Made by a program: the position numbers and the translations under genes. From Pseudomonadota bacterium (GTDB lineage: Bacteria; Desulfobacterota; Desulfobacteria; Desulfobacterales; Desulfolunaceae), in contig JAHIRD010000097.1 of assembly GCA_018818835.1 (NCBI GenBank), forward strand, positions 1 to 43,450: DNA of 43,450 nucleotides, given 5' to 3'. The notes under the pieces were generated by a model. It was given only the letters and a program-made list of their open reading frames with translations. It ran no database searches and was not told the DNA's origin. Of this stretch, positions 1 through 9,012 are shown in pieces. The stretch's first letter is position 1, and every line of letters begins with the position of its first letter.

Positions 1-197
1 ACGAGGATGTGAACGTGATTGCTTAGAACTGCGTAACCGAGGATTTCCGTAAAATAGATGCGGGCAAACCGCTTGAGAATTGATACAAATTTTTCTTTTT
101 CCACCGCACCGAAAGGAAAACCATCCAGAGCGGTGCGGGAGATTACATGATAAACACTCTTTTCCTCCCGAATAACCATTCGTGTTGTTCGTGGCAT
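1..197 (-). CDS. REP-associated Y1 (HUH) transposase, N-terminal part, cut by window edge
   Basis: I translated the minus strand from the ATG at 197-195, which has a good GGAGG ribosome site just upstream. The protein starts MPRTTRMVIREEKSVYHVIS and reaches NHVHIL at the window edge. His-hydrophobic-His (the HUH metal-binding motif) placed about 60 residues after a YHVISR-type start is typical of IS200-like/REP-associated tyrosine transposases (RAYTs). These are single-strand nucleases that recognise REP hairpins. The catalytic Tyr would lie outside the window, so intactness is unknown. A REP-like hairpin lies about 190 bp upstream (390-415), which fits the usual RAYT-REP arrangement. Confidence 0.75.
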   Translation of the reverse strand, partial: MPRTTRMVIREEKSVYHVISRTALDGFPFGAVEKEKFVSILKRFARIYFTEILGYAVLSNHVHIL

Positions 198-508
198 AGG
201 ATACCTCCATAGATCCTAAAAATGGGGTTGTTTTTTATATGTGAATGAACATAGCAAAAGGAACATTATTTGAAAAGTGTATTATTGACCTGTCCCCCTA
301 ATTGATGGGTCTTATGGGACCTATAGAGAAGTGTTTTTTTGGGGGGGCTGGTCTTGTCTCCAGAGGCATTGCTGGAGCCATGCAGTATACGCTCCCAGGC
401 TGGAGCCGGGGAGCGAGGCGAATAAAAAAATACCTGTTTGGCAACCTTTTTAAAAGAGCCTGCCTGCCCAAACACGATACAGAGTCATCCATCGACTTAT
501 TTACGGGT
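198..508. other. Intergenic stretch with short dispersed repeats
   Basis: I see no convincing gene here; the overlapping small open frames look like chance. It contains a CTGTCCCC motif at about 289-296 that recurs (inverted) at 31853 and 42464, and a TCTTATGGGACC-type motif at 309-320 related to the tandem copies at 36762-36829. It also holds the hairpin at 390-415, listed separately. The content looks like the debris that commonly surrounds RAYT genes. Confidence 0.5.
390..415. repeat. REP-like hairpin
   Basis: This is a near-perfect 26-bp palindrome: the left arm CGCTCCC (390-396) pairs with GGGAGCG (409-415), and an inner GGCT/AGCC stem lies inside. GC-rich hairpins of this CTCCCAGGCTGGAGCC type are dispersed in many proteobacterial genomes. 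Its position upstream of the RAYT gene suggests it is a substrate of that transposase family. Confidence 0.6.
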
Positions 509-1324
509 TCAGAACTGGTACACCACGATTTCGGGGGGACAAAACAATCGAAAAGGGACGTGGCTTGTGCCCACGCCCCTGCTCACGAACAATGTGTTTT
601 GTCCCTCATGGAACAGACCCTGGTTGTAACGTGCATTTTTTTCATAGCCCAGGGCATGCCATAAAAACGATGGCAGATACAGCTGCCCACCATGGGTATC
701 CCCTGACACCATCAAAATTTTTTGTTGTTTGTCCATATCATCGAACCGGAGGGGATTGTGGGAAAGAACAATCATGGGTTCCTGCCCCTTGTCATGGAGG
801 AGACGATTCACGTGGGAATTATTTTCTTTTCCATTATAATCCAGGCCCATAATCACCAGATTCTTTCCATCAAGGGTCAGCTGCACCTGCTCATTTTTAA
901 GCATATGCACCCCATGGGCTTGGGTGGGAAGGCTTGTATTTGCTTTATGGCAATACAGACAACTGGCCCTGGAATTACTGTAATCATAATCACCCATGAC
1001 CCCAAAGGCGCCCAGGGGTGGATTGAGTCTGGCCAGAAACGACAGGGCCACCTGAACATCCCCGTGCCAGGGGATATAATCCCCGGTCAAAAAAATCATG
1101 TCCGGTTTGATACCCTCAAGTATTGCCAGCGTTTTTTCTTCCCTGTAACCCAGAGCATGCATATGGAGGTCCGTCAGCTGGACCACGGTTTTGCCGGAGA
1201 GTATGGTTGAAAAGGGTGTCCCCCTCATGTCCACCCGGGTTACTCCAATGCGGAAAGACTCTGCATAGGCCCAGAGAAAAACAATGAAAAGAATACTCAT
1301 TAGAGCCAGAGATGTCTTTTTCAT
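509..1324 (-). CDS. Exported calcineurin-like metallophosphoesterase with altered metal motifs
   Basis: This 271-aa protein has an N-terminal hydrophobic segment (residues 6-22), either a signal peptide or an anchor, so it probably acts at the outer face of the inner membrane. The fold follows YkuE/YaeI-type phosphoesterases: D52-x-H54 in QLTDLHMH, GD at 81-82, LSHNP with H189, and a closing SRG-G...PEIVVYQF. Two canonical motifs are changed: GNHD reads GDYD (111-114) and GHTH reads GDTH (208-211). A CLYCH sequence (122-126) matches the CxxCH heme c signature. YaeI-type relatives cleave the pyrophosphate of UDP-2,3-diacylglucosamine or act on undecaprenyl pyrophosphate, but the altered ligands make the substrate uncertain. 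The gene is divergent from the two-component system. Confidence 0.75.
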   Translation of the reverse strand: MKKTSLALMSILFIVFLWAYAESFRIGVTRVDMRGTPFSTILSGKTVVQLTDLHMHALGYREEKTLAILEGIKPDMIFLTGDYIPWHGDVQVALSFLARLNPPLGAFGVMGDYDYSNSRASCLYCHKANTSLPTQAHGVHMLKNEQVQLTLDGKNLVIMGLDYNGKENNSHVNRLLHDKGQEPMIVLSHNPLRFDDMDKQQKILMVSGDTHGGQLYLPSFLWHALGYEKNARYNQGLFHEGQNTLFVSRGVGTSHVPFRLFCPPEIVVYQF

Positions 1325-1340
1325 ATCATACCATTTTTAG

Positions 1341-1368
1341 TTGACAAGCGTTTGAAGCCGACTAATAT
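1341..1368 (+). promoter_or_regulatory. Putative sigma-70 promoter for the two-component system
   Basis: TTGACA (1341-1346) is followed after 16 bp by TAATAT (1363-1368). It faces the response regulator gene, giving a 5' leader of about 155 nt. The -35 hexamer is a full match to consensus; the call is by eye. Confidence 0.45.
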
Positions 1369-1532
1369 AAAGGGTCAAGTTAGTCACCGTGATGGTCTGC
1401 CATTCTCAATAATTATAAGCCTTGGCTTTTTTTCTATGAGCAGCCCTTTAGCCCCGGCCATATGAGAACGGTAATGGGTGATTCGTTTTATCGTCTTGGT
1501 TTTAACAATGCAAGAATAAAGGCTTTGGACCC

Positions 1533-2210
1533 ATGCGACTGTTGATCGTTGAAGATGATTTAAAAATAGCCTCCTTTCTTCAAAAAGGACTGTGTGAAGC
1601 CGGGTTTGCCGTTGATCATGCTACAAATGGCGAAGACGGGCTCTTGTTTTTCATGACCCAGACCTATGATGCGGCCGTTATCGACATCATGCTGCCCAAA
1701 ATGGACGGCCTGTCCCTGATCGAAGCACTAAGGAAGAAGAAGATCAATACGCCAGTTCTCATCTTAAGCGCCAGGCATTCGGTCAATGACCGGGTCACGG
1801 GCATCCAGAGGGGTGGTGATGATTATCTGGTGAAACCCTTTGCCTTTTCGGAACTTCTGGTCAGGGTCCAGGCCTTGATCAGGCGAGCTGGGGGCAAATC
1901 GGAACCTGCGACCCTTTCGGTGGGAGACCTGACCATGGATTTATTGAAGCGAAAGGTGTATCGTTCCGGAGAAAGCCTTGATCTCCAACCCAGGGAATTT
2001 GCCCTTCTGGAATATTTCATGCGGAATCCTGGCCTGCCCTTGTCCAAGACGCTGATTCTTGAAAAAATATGGGATTTCAGTTTTGATCCCCAGACCAATG
2101 TGGTGGATGTTCTTGTGTGCCGGTTGCGAAGTAAACTGGACAAGGATTTCCCGGACAAATTGATCAGGACGATACGGGGTGTGGGCTATGTCCTTGAAGA
2201 GCATAGATAA
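1533..2210 (+). CDS. OmpR/PhoB-family response regulator
   Basis: This 225-aa protein has a receiver domain (1-115) with acidic D8/D9, phospho-acceptor D51 (in VIDIMLPKMDG) and K101 (in VKPF). A C-terminal winged-helix DNA-binding domain follows (about 128-222, ending RTIRGVGYVLE). Its closest general style is CusR/CopR/PmrA. The start has an AAAGG ribosome site. The gene overlaps the sensor kinase by about 23 bp, so the two are translated together. Two phospho-transferase genes and the arn set follow on the same strand, so I infer a PmrA-like role in regulating lipid A modification. A convincing PmrA box was not found. Confidence 0.9.
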   Translation: MRLLIVEDDLKIASFLQKGLCEAGFAVDHATNGEDGLLFFMTQTYDAAVIDIMLPKMDGLSLIEALRKKKINTPVLILSARHSVNDRVTGIQRGGDDYLVKPFAFSELLVRVQALIRRAGGKSEPATLSVGDLTMDLLKRKVYRSGESLDLQPREFALLEYFMRNPGLPLSKTLILEKIWDFSFDPQTNVVDVLVCRLRSKLDKDFPDKLIRTIRGVGYVLEEHR

Positions 2211-3594
2211 ACTCACAGAGAAAATCGGTTTCAAGATGGCATCCTGGTATTCGGGACTGATGATTTCATCCATGATCATCCTTTTTCTCATTGCCTATTT
2301 TTTCCTTTCATCCACCCTTGAAAACAGGGACAGCCAGGAAATCCAGTCGGAAATCAGCGAACTTGAAACCGAATACAACAACGGGGGACTTGAGGGCATC
2401 CGGGTCTTTGTGGATTCCCACCTGAGCAGTCGCCTGAAACATCTCCTTTTCATCCGCATTGCAGATAACCATAATCATACCCTTTATCAGTTCTGCCCTT
2501 TTTCACAAGATCGGTTCGACATTGCCTCTCTGGAGAAGATGATTTTAATCGATGGCCGTTGGCTTGAATTAAAAGATAAAGAAAACAGATTTGAGCTGGA
2601 CATCCTGACCCGATTTCTCAGCCCGGACAGAGTTCTTCAGCTGGGTATTGACAGCCAGCTCCGAGAAAACGACCTGGGCCATTTTAGGCAACTTTTCCTC
2701 ATGGGGGTGATCCCCCTGATCCTCACGGGGATTATTTTCGGTGTTTTCCTTTCGGTCCGTGCCCTTAAACCCATCCGTCATATCATCGACACGGTGGCGG
2801 CCATAGATATCGGTAAAATGGACTCCCGGGTGCCCCGGACAGGAACAGGTGATGAACTGGATGAGCTGGCGCGTTTATTCAACGATATGCTTGATAAAAT
2901 AAACCATCTGATCAAAGGCATGAAAAACTCATTGGACAATGTGGCCCATGATCTCAGGACGCCCTTAACCCGCATGAGAAACATCTGTGAATCTTCTCTA
3001 TACGCCCTGCCTGAAGACAGTTCAGCCAGGACCGCCTACGAAAGCATCCTGGAGGAATCGGAACGTATCCTTCAGATGCTCAATACCCTGATGGATATTT
3101 CAGAAGCGGAAACCGGGGTCATGGCCTTGAATAAACAGGAAAATAGACTAAAAGAGCTGATATTTCCAATTTACGACCTCTATCAGGTTGTGGCTGAATC
3201 CAGGGATATCAAACTTTCCCTGGATATCCCCGACACCCTTGTTCTGATTGCCGACCCCCACAGAATCAGCCAGGCCATTGCCAACCTCCTGGATAACGCC
3301 GTTAAATTTTCCCCGGAAAAAGGGAGCGTCCACATCGACGCAATCAACCGAAACGACAAGGTCATCATCCGAATTCAAGACCAGGGCCTGGGGATTGCTG
3401 ACCATGATATTGAGCACATCTGGGACCGTCTGTACCGGGGAGACCAAAGCCGATCCCAGAAAGGGCTTGGTCTGGGGCTCAGCCTGGTTAAAGCCATTGT
3501 CCAGGCCCATGGGGGAGACATCACCGTATCAAGCCAACCCGGAAAAGGATCACTTTTCACGATCAGCCTTCCCAGGGGGATTGATCGGGCTTAA
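2188..3594 (+). CDS. Membrane sensor histidine kinase
   Basis: Numbering is from the ATG at 2188, inside the regulator gene; a GTG at 2179 would add three residues. TM1 lies at about 20-42, a periplasmic domain of about 130 aa follows, then TM2 at about 170-192. HAMP is next, then HisKA with phospho-acceptor H254 (DNVAHDLRTPLTRM). The HATPase_c domain has its N box at DNAVKFSP and G boxes at DQGLGIAD and GLGLGLSL. It is the partner of the preceding regulator. The periplasmic segment has an acidic EIQSEISELETE stretch; ExxE motifs bind Fe3+ in PmrB, but a similar role here is only a guess. The architecture also fits CusS-type kinases. Confidence 0.9.
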   Translation: MSLKSIDKLTEKIGFKMASWYSGLMISSMIILFLIAYFFLSSTLENRDSQEIQSEISELETEYNNGGLEGIRVFVDSHLSSRLKHLLFIRIADNHNHTLYQFCPFSQDRFDIASLEKMILIDGRWLELKDKENRFELDILTRFLSPDRVLQLGIDSQLRENDLGHFRQLFLMGVIPLILTGIIFGVFLSVRALKPIRHIIDTVAAIDIGKMDSRVPRTGTGDELDELARLFNDMLDKINHLIKGMKNSLDNVAHDLRTPLTRMRNICESSLYALPEDSSARTAYESILEESERILQMLNTLMDISEAETGVMALNKQENRLKELIFPIYDLYQVVAESRDIKLSLDIPDTLVLIADPHRISQAIANLLDNAVKFSPEKGSVHIDAINRNDKVIIRIQDQGLGIADHDIEHIWDRLYRGDQSRSQKGLGLGLSLVKAIVQAHGGDITVSSQPGKGSLFTISLPRGIDRA

Positions 3595-3752
3595 CATTTC
3601 AAAAATGTCATGTTCGTGTAAGATACCAGCAACACTTTTCATATATAGTCCCCTTGTATTCGGGTGGAAACCCTTCCAGGCCCTGTTGCAGACTGATCCG
3701 GCCTTATTGACACCCATCATTGACGAACTCGTAAAAATTTAGACAGGAGCCT

Positions 3753-5699
3753 ATGAAACGTCTGAGAAAATTAACAGGTCCTTATTATTCCATCATCGTC
3801 TTTTTCATGGTGGTCCTTTTATTTCTGTCCATGAGCCGCCTGGGGCTCCTTCTTCTTTATCATTCCCGGATTCCGGACCTGGCCTCTTTCATAAAAACCC
3901 TGGTCTTCGGCATCCGGATCGATGTGGTCCTGGCCGTTTATTGTGTGTCCCTCCCCGTGCTTCTGGCTCCCTTTCTGGAAGGGTACAAATTCACGGCGTC
4001 AATTTTTCGTGTGTTCATTTCTGTCTGGTTTACCATCTGGGGCGTTATCATCGCGGTCATGGAGACCATCACTCCCGGATACATCAACGAATACGACGTC
4101 AGACCCAACAGATTGTTCGTTGAATTTCTGGCCTACCCCAAAGAAGTTGTATCCATGCTTCTCAAAGGTTATCTGACCCATGCATGCCTGGGCTTGCTTG
4201 CCATTTTCCTGACCACCTATGCCGTCTATCGGCTGTGCAAAGTCCTTACCCGGGAGCCCTCCACCTGGCACCCTGCGTCAAAAATGGCCTTGCTCCCCTT
4301 TCTGGTGGTTCTTCTTTTTCTGGGAGGCCGTTCATCCCTGGGCCACAGGCCGGTGAACCCCAGCAATGTAGCCTTTTCCACAGATCCCCTGATCAATGAC
4401 CTGGCCTTAAATTCAAGTTATTCCCTTTTATACGCCGTATACCGGATGAAAGATGAAGGCGATGCTGCTAAGGTTTATGGTCGCATGGACATGGAAACCA
4501 TGGTGGATCAGGTGAGAAAATCCATGGCCCTTACCGACGCCCGGTTTGAAAACCCAAAAATCCCCACCATGCATCGGCTCAATGCCCGTACCCAGCGTGA
4601 CAAGCCCATGAATCTGGTGATTATCCTTGAAGAAAGTCTGGGAGCGGAATTTGTCTCCTCCCTGGGTGGGCTGCCCCTGACCCCCAACCTGGAAAAATTA
4701 TCCCATGAAGGCTGGTGGTTTGATCAACTCTATGCCACAGGGACTCGGTCGGTCAGAGGTATTGAGGCCGTGGTCGCCGGATTCTTACCCACACCGGGGC
4801 GCAGTGTGGTGAAGCTTGGTAATTCCCAGAAAAATTTCTTTACCATTGCCCAGGTCCTTGCCCAGAGAGGCTATATGACCCGGTTTATTTACGGGGGCGA
4901 CAGCAATTTCGATAATATGAAAAAATTCTTTCTGGGAAACGGATTCAAAGAGGTCATTGATGAGACCGATTACGTGAACCCCTTCTTCAAAGGGTCTTGG
5001 GGAGTTTCGGATCAAGACCTTTTCTCACGGACCCATGAGCTATCCAGCCAGAGTAAGGACCAACCTTTTTTCACTCTGGTTTTCAGTTCATCCAACCATA
5101 CACCCTTTGAGTTCCCCGACAATACCATTGACCTTTACGAACAACCGAAAAACACCGTACACAACGCCGTCAAATATGCGGATTACGCCCTGGGTGAATT
5201 TTTCGAAAAAGCAAAAACCTCGTCGTACTGGGACAACACGATATTTCTTGTGGTGGCTGACCACAACTCCCGTGTGGGGGGGGAATCCCTGGTCCCCATT
5301 GACAGGTTTAAAATTCCGGCCCTGATCATGGGACCGGGAGTAAGCCCCGGGATTTATTCCCATATGGCCAGCCAGATCGATCTGCCCACAACCCTGTTAT
5401 CCCTCATGGGCATATCATGCGACTCACCCATGGCCGGACGAGACCTGACCCGAAATCCCGATGAGTTTGAGGGTCGGGCCATTTTACAGTTTTACAAGAA
5501 TCAGGCCTACATGATCGGTGACCAAGTAACCCTTTTACAACCCGGGGAACGCATAGACCAATTCATTTTCAAAGATCACCATTTAATTCCGGCCAAATCC
5601 AATGAAGCCATGGGGAAAACCGCTCTGGCACATGCCCTGTGGGCATCATGGGCCTATAAAAATCAAGGGTACAATTATGATTCGGAATCGGACAAATGA
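3753..5699 (+). CDS. LtaS/MdoB-like membrane phospho-transferase (sulfatase fold)
   Basis: This 648-aa protein has about five N-terminal TM segments (up to about 205) and then a periplasmic alkaline-phosphatase-superfamily domain. Key sites are the EES metal-side motif near 293, a candidate Thr nucleophile T331 in YATGTRSVRG, and D503-H504 in VVADHNSRVGG. The family moves phosphoglycerol or phosphoethanolamine head groups from phospholipids to glucans, lipoteichoic acid or LPS. The acceptor cannot be told from sequence. The gene lies 158 bp after the sensor kinase and ends at a REP-like element. With the following EptA-like gene it gives two envelope phospho-transferases in tandem. Confidence 0.85.
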   Translation: MKRLRKLTGPYYSIIVFFMVVLLFLSMSRLGLLLLYHSRIPDLASFIKTLVFGIRIDVVLAVYCVSLPVLLAPFLEGYKFTASIFRVFISVWFTIWGVIIAVMETITPGYINEYDVRPNRLFVEFLAYPKEVVSMLLKGYLTHACLGLLAIFLTTYAVYRLCKVLTREPSTWHPASKMALLPFLVVLLFLGGRSSLGHRPVNPSNVAFSTDPLINDLALNSSYSLLYAVYRMKDEGDAAKVYGRMDMETMVDQVRKSMALTDARFENPKIPTMHRLNARTQRDKPMNLVIILEESLGAEFVSSLGGLPLTPNLEKLSHEGWWFDQLYATGTRSVRGIEAVVAGFLPTPGRSVVKLGNSQKNFFTIAQVLAQRGYMTRFIYGGDSNFDNMKKFFLGNGFKEVIDETDYVNPFFKGSWGVSDQDLFSRTHELSSQSKDQPFFTLVFSSSNHTPFEFPDNTIDLYEQPKNTVHNAVKYADYALGEFFEKAKTSSYWDNTIFLVVADHNSRVGGESLVPIDRFKIPALIMGPGVSPGIYSHMASQIDLPTTLLSLMGISCDSPMAGRDLTRNPDEFEGRAILQFYKNQAYMIGDQVTLLQPGERIDQFIFKDHHLIPAKSNEAMGKTALAHALWASWAYKNQGYNYDSESDK

Positions 5700-5824
5700 G
5701 TCGACGGATGGCTATGGAAAAAGGCCCATAGACATGGCATGGTGTTTGGCCCGGCGTGAATGTATGTCGAACGCCCGGCTAAACACTGTAACGCTGCATA
5801 TGTGACTTTTTACGACGCCATCAT
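5700..5824 (-). repeat. Dispersed structured repeat, family A, copy 1
   Basis: This 125-bp element starts at the stop codon of the preceding gene. Read on the minus strand it begins ATGATGGCGTCGTAAAAAGT and is homologous over most of its length to 21399-21533 on the plus strand. Internally an imperfect 15-bp inverted repeat (5742-5756 with 5772-5786, GTGTTTGGCC.../...GGCTAAACAC) can form a large hairpin. Only the outer end recurs at 29519-29539. It resembles a REP/MITE-type element and has no coding potential. Confidence 0.7.
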
Positions 5825-5930
5825 ATTTTTGAAAATGCGTATTTACAATTGGCCCCATGGAATATAAAGTATGGGTCGGCAATGAGTTTGAACTTACTTT
5901 ATTTTATCTTGTTTAATCAGCTGGTTATTT

Positions 5931-7643
5931 ATGAATTTTTTTAAAAAAACACGTTTATTGTTAGGTGTCTGGGGGCTCTTCACCCTGTTTGACTTATTCC
6001 TTGTCAGGGATGCATCATGGGTTTTTGAAAATTTCCAAAGTGAACGTTTTCTGGTCAACTATATCGCAAGTGCCCTTGCATTTCTCGGCCTGTTGGTACT
6101 GATCGCCTCCCATCTTCTGCGTGGAAGAAAAAAAATCATCCTTAGCTTTTTTATTTTGTTTGTTCCCTTAATGGTTCAGGTGTCCTATTTCTGGATTTAT
6201 CGAAAATTCGTCTCATCCTTCGGATTCAGGGCTTTTTTTGAAGAGCCGGGCATGGTCTTTTCCCTCTGGCTGGACAATATCCCGGTGATCCGGATTTTTG
6301 CGGCCCTTATCATGGTCTTTTCAGTCATGGTTATTCTCAAGCGTATTCAAGGCGGCTTCCACGTTCTGACCCAGGTTTTTTCCGGATTTGTCATCCTGGT
6401 GGTGACGAGCCTGATGGTTTTCAGCTGGTACAGTGTTCCGGTTTTCCAGAATAGCGTCCTTGCCTATGCCGGATCCTATCTGGAGCTGGCTAAACAAAAA
6501 TCCTACGAAAGTTTCCAGCTGAGCAGGCCTGTAATCACAGCACCTGAAACACACAAGGCCTTACCCGATATCATCTACATCATTGGGGAATCCACGGTTC
6601 TCTCCCATATGAGCCTCTTTGGATATGAACGGGATACCACGCCGGGCCTGTCACGGCTTGAAAAAGAAGGCCTCATTGTGGCCTTTGATAACTGCATCAG
6701 CATAGGACTTCAGACCCGATTGTCTGTCCCCTATATGATGGTGGGACTCCAGGGCATTGATCCCAAGGGAATTATTTACACCTACCCCACCATTATCAAC
6801 TACGCCAAAGCACGGGGTTATCACACTGCATTTATTACTGCCCAGGACTTATTCTGGGGTAGACTCAAAGAGCTTCTGATTGATAAAGATGTGGATGATT
6901 TTGAAAACGGCACCCAATTCAACCCGGCCCTGAGTGTTCATAAAGGGGCCAATGATCTTGACGTGCTTGAAAAGGGAGTGCTTCCATTCATGGCCAAAGC
7001 CCGGAAGCCGTTTTTAATGGTGGTTCAGATGGACGGCAGCCACTACCCCTTTTCCGAACACAGTGAACAAGAATACAAGAAGTTCCTACCCGAAGAGGAA
7101 CCCAACGGGGTGAATGCCTTTGACAACAGTGTGTTGTATACGGATATCTACCTGACGCGACTCATTGAGCATGTCAGGCAGAACAACCCCTCGGCCTGGA
7201 TCTTTTTTTCACCGGACCACGGCCAGAATATGGGAGGGAAAAACGGATTTTACAATGATAGCTTTTCAAATGCGGTAATTCACAATCCCTTGATCGTTTC
7301 AGCACCCAAGGATTTTATTCCAATCCTTGAAGCGAATCAGCATGCCCCCCTGTCCCAGGCGGATATTGTTCCCACCATGCTTGAGCTGATGGACCTTAAG
7401 CCTGTGAAGCCCCTGGATGGGTTTTCCCTTCTGGGGCAGATTCCCATGGACCGGTTACGGGTCTGCAGCACATACATGCCGACCTTCCACAACACTCCGG
7501 AATCTGTTCTGGTTTTCAATGACCTTAGCTATTACTACTTTGATCAGGCCCGGGGCAGCGTCCTTTTAAAGGATGGCAAAACCGCAATGAAGTTTGATGA
7601 TCTTGAGCCGGAATATCGTGAAATTTTTTTAAGGCGCATGTGA
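5931..7643 (+). CDS. EptA-like phosphoethanolamine transferase
   Basis: This 570-aa protein has five predicted N-terminal TM helices (about 9-25, 43-61, 69-90, 118-137, 146-167) and a periplasmic sulfatase-fold domain. Recognisable elements are GES (E220) followed by MSLFGYERDTTP, the equivalent of the EptA SLxGYxRxTxP motif. T262 lies in a CISIGLQTRLSVPYM stretch matching the EptA nucleophile region. D429-H430 lies in FFSPDHGQNMG. EptA-type enzymes move phosphoethanolamine from phosphatidylethanolamine to lipid A phosphates or core sugars, lowering net negative charge. Its position between the regulator pair and the arn genes supports a lipid A role. A different LPS acceptor is possible. Confidence 0.82.
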   Translation: MNFFKKTRLLLGVWGLFTLFDLFLVRDASWVFENFQSERFLVNYIASALAFLGLLVLIASHLLRGRKKIILSFFILFVPLMVQVSYFWIYRKFVSSFGFRAFFEEPGMVFSLWLDNIPVIRIFAALIMVFSVMVILKRIQGGFHVLTQVFSGFVILVVTSLMVFSWYSVPVFQNSVLAYAGSYLELAKQKSYESFQLSRPVITAPETHKALPDIIYIIGESTVLSHMSLFGYERDTTPGLSRLEKEGLIVAFDNCISIGLQTRLSVPYMMVGLQGIDPKGIIYTYPTIINYAKARGYHTAFITAQDLFWGRLKELLIDKDVDDFENGTQFNPALSVHKGANDLDVLEKGVLPFMAKARKPFLMVVQMDGSHYPFSEHSEQEYKKFLPEEEPNGVNAFDNSVLYTDIYLTRLIEHVRQNNPSAWIFFSPDHGQNMGGKNGFYNDSFSNAVIHNPLIVSAPKDFIPILEANQHAPLSQADIVPTMLELMDLKPVKPLDGFSLLGQIPMDRLRVCSTYMPTFHNTPESVLVFNDLSYYYFDQARGSVLLKDGKTAMKFDDLEPEYREIFLRRM

Positions 7644-7800
7644 TTATTTCAAGGACAATAACCTGAAATCAAGGTGAATAAATGTATCAAAATCACATGA
7701 CCTGTGGTAAGAAAAAAATCCGTTTGCCGGGTAAGTACTAACATGGACCTTTTTTATTGTTTGTCATGCATCACCCCTATTCGTTGAAGGAACGTGTCTT

Positions 7801-8952
7801 ATGAGAAAGGAATTCTTACCGTTTTCACGGCCCTCTGTTTCCGAGGAAGATATTTCAGCTGTGGCCGATGTCCTTCGTTCGGGATGGATCACCACCGGCC
7901 CACAGAATGCAGCCTTTGAGCAACAGTTCAGCAAGTACACGGGCGGAAGCCATGCGGTTGCCCTGGTTTCAGCCACCGCTGCCATGCATCTTCTACTTAA
8001 AGCCCTGGGCATCGGCCCAGGCGATGAAGTCATCACACCGGCCATGACCTGGGTGTCCACCATCAATATGATTCATATGACCGGTGCGACACCGGTGTTT
8101 GCGGATATTGACAGGGATACGCTGATGGTCACGGACAAAACCGTGGACGCCTGTGTGAGTAAAAAAACCAGAATGATCATTCCTGTTCATTTTGCCGGAG
8201 CAGCTCTTGATCTTGACCCCTTAAGGGCCCTTGCCGAAAAACACAATTTTATTCTTGTGGAAGATGCCGCCCATGCAGCGGGAACCAAATACAAAGGTGA
8301 AAAAATCGGGGCCAGGGGAACCGCCCTGTTTTCCTTTCATCCCATTAAAAATATCACCACCGGTGAAGGGGGGATGTTTGTTTCCGATGATAAGGACCTT
8401 TCCGACACCATCCGCAAATTGAAATTTCATGGCCTGGGCGTGGATGCCTTTGACCGGACCACCCATGGAAGGTCCCCCCAGGCTGAAGTGCTCATGCCCG
8501 GCTTCAAATACAATATGCCCGATATCCTGGCCGCCTTGGGGATCAGCCAGCTGAAACGTCTTGATGCCTTCAACCAAAAACGAAAAGAATTGGCAAAATT
8601 GTATCGCACCCTCCTTACTGAGGTGGATGAAATCATTCCCCTAAAGGTACCTGACCATGACATGAGCCACTGCTGGCATCTGTTCATTGTCCGCCTGAAC
8701 ACGGACAAATCATGTTGTTCACGGGATGTTTTCATGGACGAACTAAAAAAAAGAAACATAGGAACCGGCCTTCATTTCAGGGCCGCACACCTCCAGAAAT
8801 ATTACCGGGAAACCATGGGTTTCAAACCCGGAATGCTTCCCCATACGGAATGGAACTCGGACCGGATTTTCTCACTCCCCCTGTTTCCGGATATGATGCC
8901 CGAGGACGTGGAGGATGTGGTTAAGGCAATCAAGGACATTTTAGTCAGGTAA
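7801..8952 (+). CDS. arnB: UDP-4-amino-4-deoxy-L-arabinose aminotransferase ArnB
   Basis: This 383-aa PLP enzyme is of the DegT/DnrJ/EryC1 family. The PLP lysine is K183 in HPIKNITTGEGG, the EDAAHA segment holds the PLP-ring-contacting Asp, and the start MRKEFLPFSRPSVSEEDI is ArnB-like. The reaction converts UDP-4-keto-L-arabinose plus glutamate to UDP-L-Ara4N. The length matches characterised ArnB. A GAAGGA ribosome site lies just upstream of the ATG. It is the first gene of a colinear arnBCADT run; the 157-bp gap before it may hold a promoter. Confidence 0.93.
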   Translation: MRKEFLPFSRPSVSEEDISAVADVLRSGWITTGPQNAAFEQQFSKYTGGSHAVALVSATAAMHLLLKALGIGPGDEVITPAMTWVSTINMIHMTGATPVFADIDRDTLMVTDKTVDACVSKKTRMIIPVHFAGAALDLDPLRALAEKHNFILVEDAAHAAGTKYKGEKIGARGTALFSFHPIKNITTGEGGMFVSDDKDLSDTIRKLKFHGLGVDAFDRTTHGRSPQAEVLMPGFKYNMPDILAALGISQLKRLDAFNQKRKELAKLYRTLLTEVDEIIPLKVPDHDMSHCWHLFIVRLNTDKSCCSRDVFMDELKKRNIGTGLHFRAAHLQKYYRETMGFKPGMLPHTEWNSDRIFSLPLFPDMMPEDVEDVVKAIKDILVR

Positions 8953-9012
8953 ATTTTTTTTATCTTTTAAGACTTATACATCATCCAGCCTTGCTGGGTC
9001 AGGTCAGAACAT

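Noticed and set aside
302-852. Several plus-strand ORFs (302-664, 438-629, 565-852) opposite the phosphoesterase.
   Set aside because: They are antisense shadows of the phosphoesterase or run through the repeat-rich gap; no ribosome sites or protein-like composition.
3595-3742. Tail of a plus-strand frame (MSCSCKIPATLF...) between the sensor kinase and the first transferase.
   Set aside because: It is the end of a frame that mostly shadows the kinase gene, and its last codons are the GACGAACTCGTAAAAAT repeat also seen at 21540. No ribosome site.
5826-5930. Possible PmrA box upstream of the EptA-like gene (TTAAT/TTACT-like bits near 5895-5920).
   Set aside because: No two half-sites with the correct spacing and orientation could be found; the AT-rich sequence gives chance matches.
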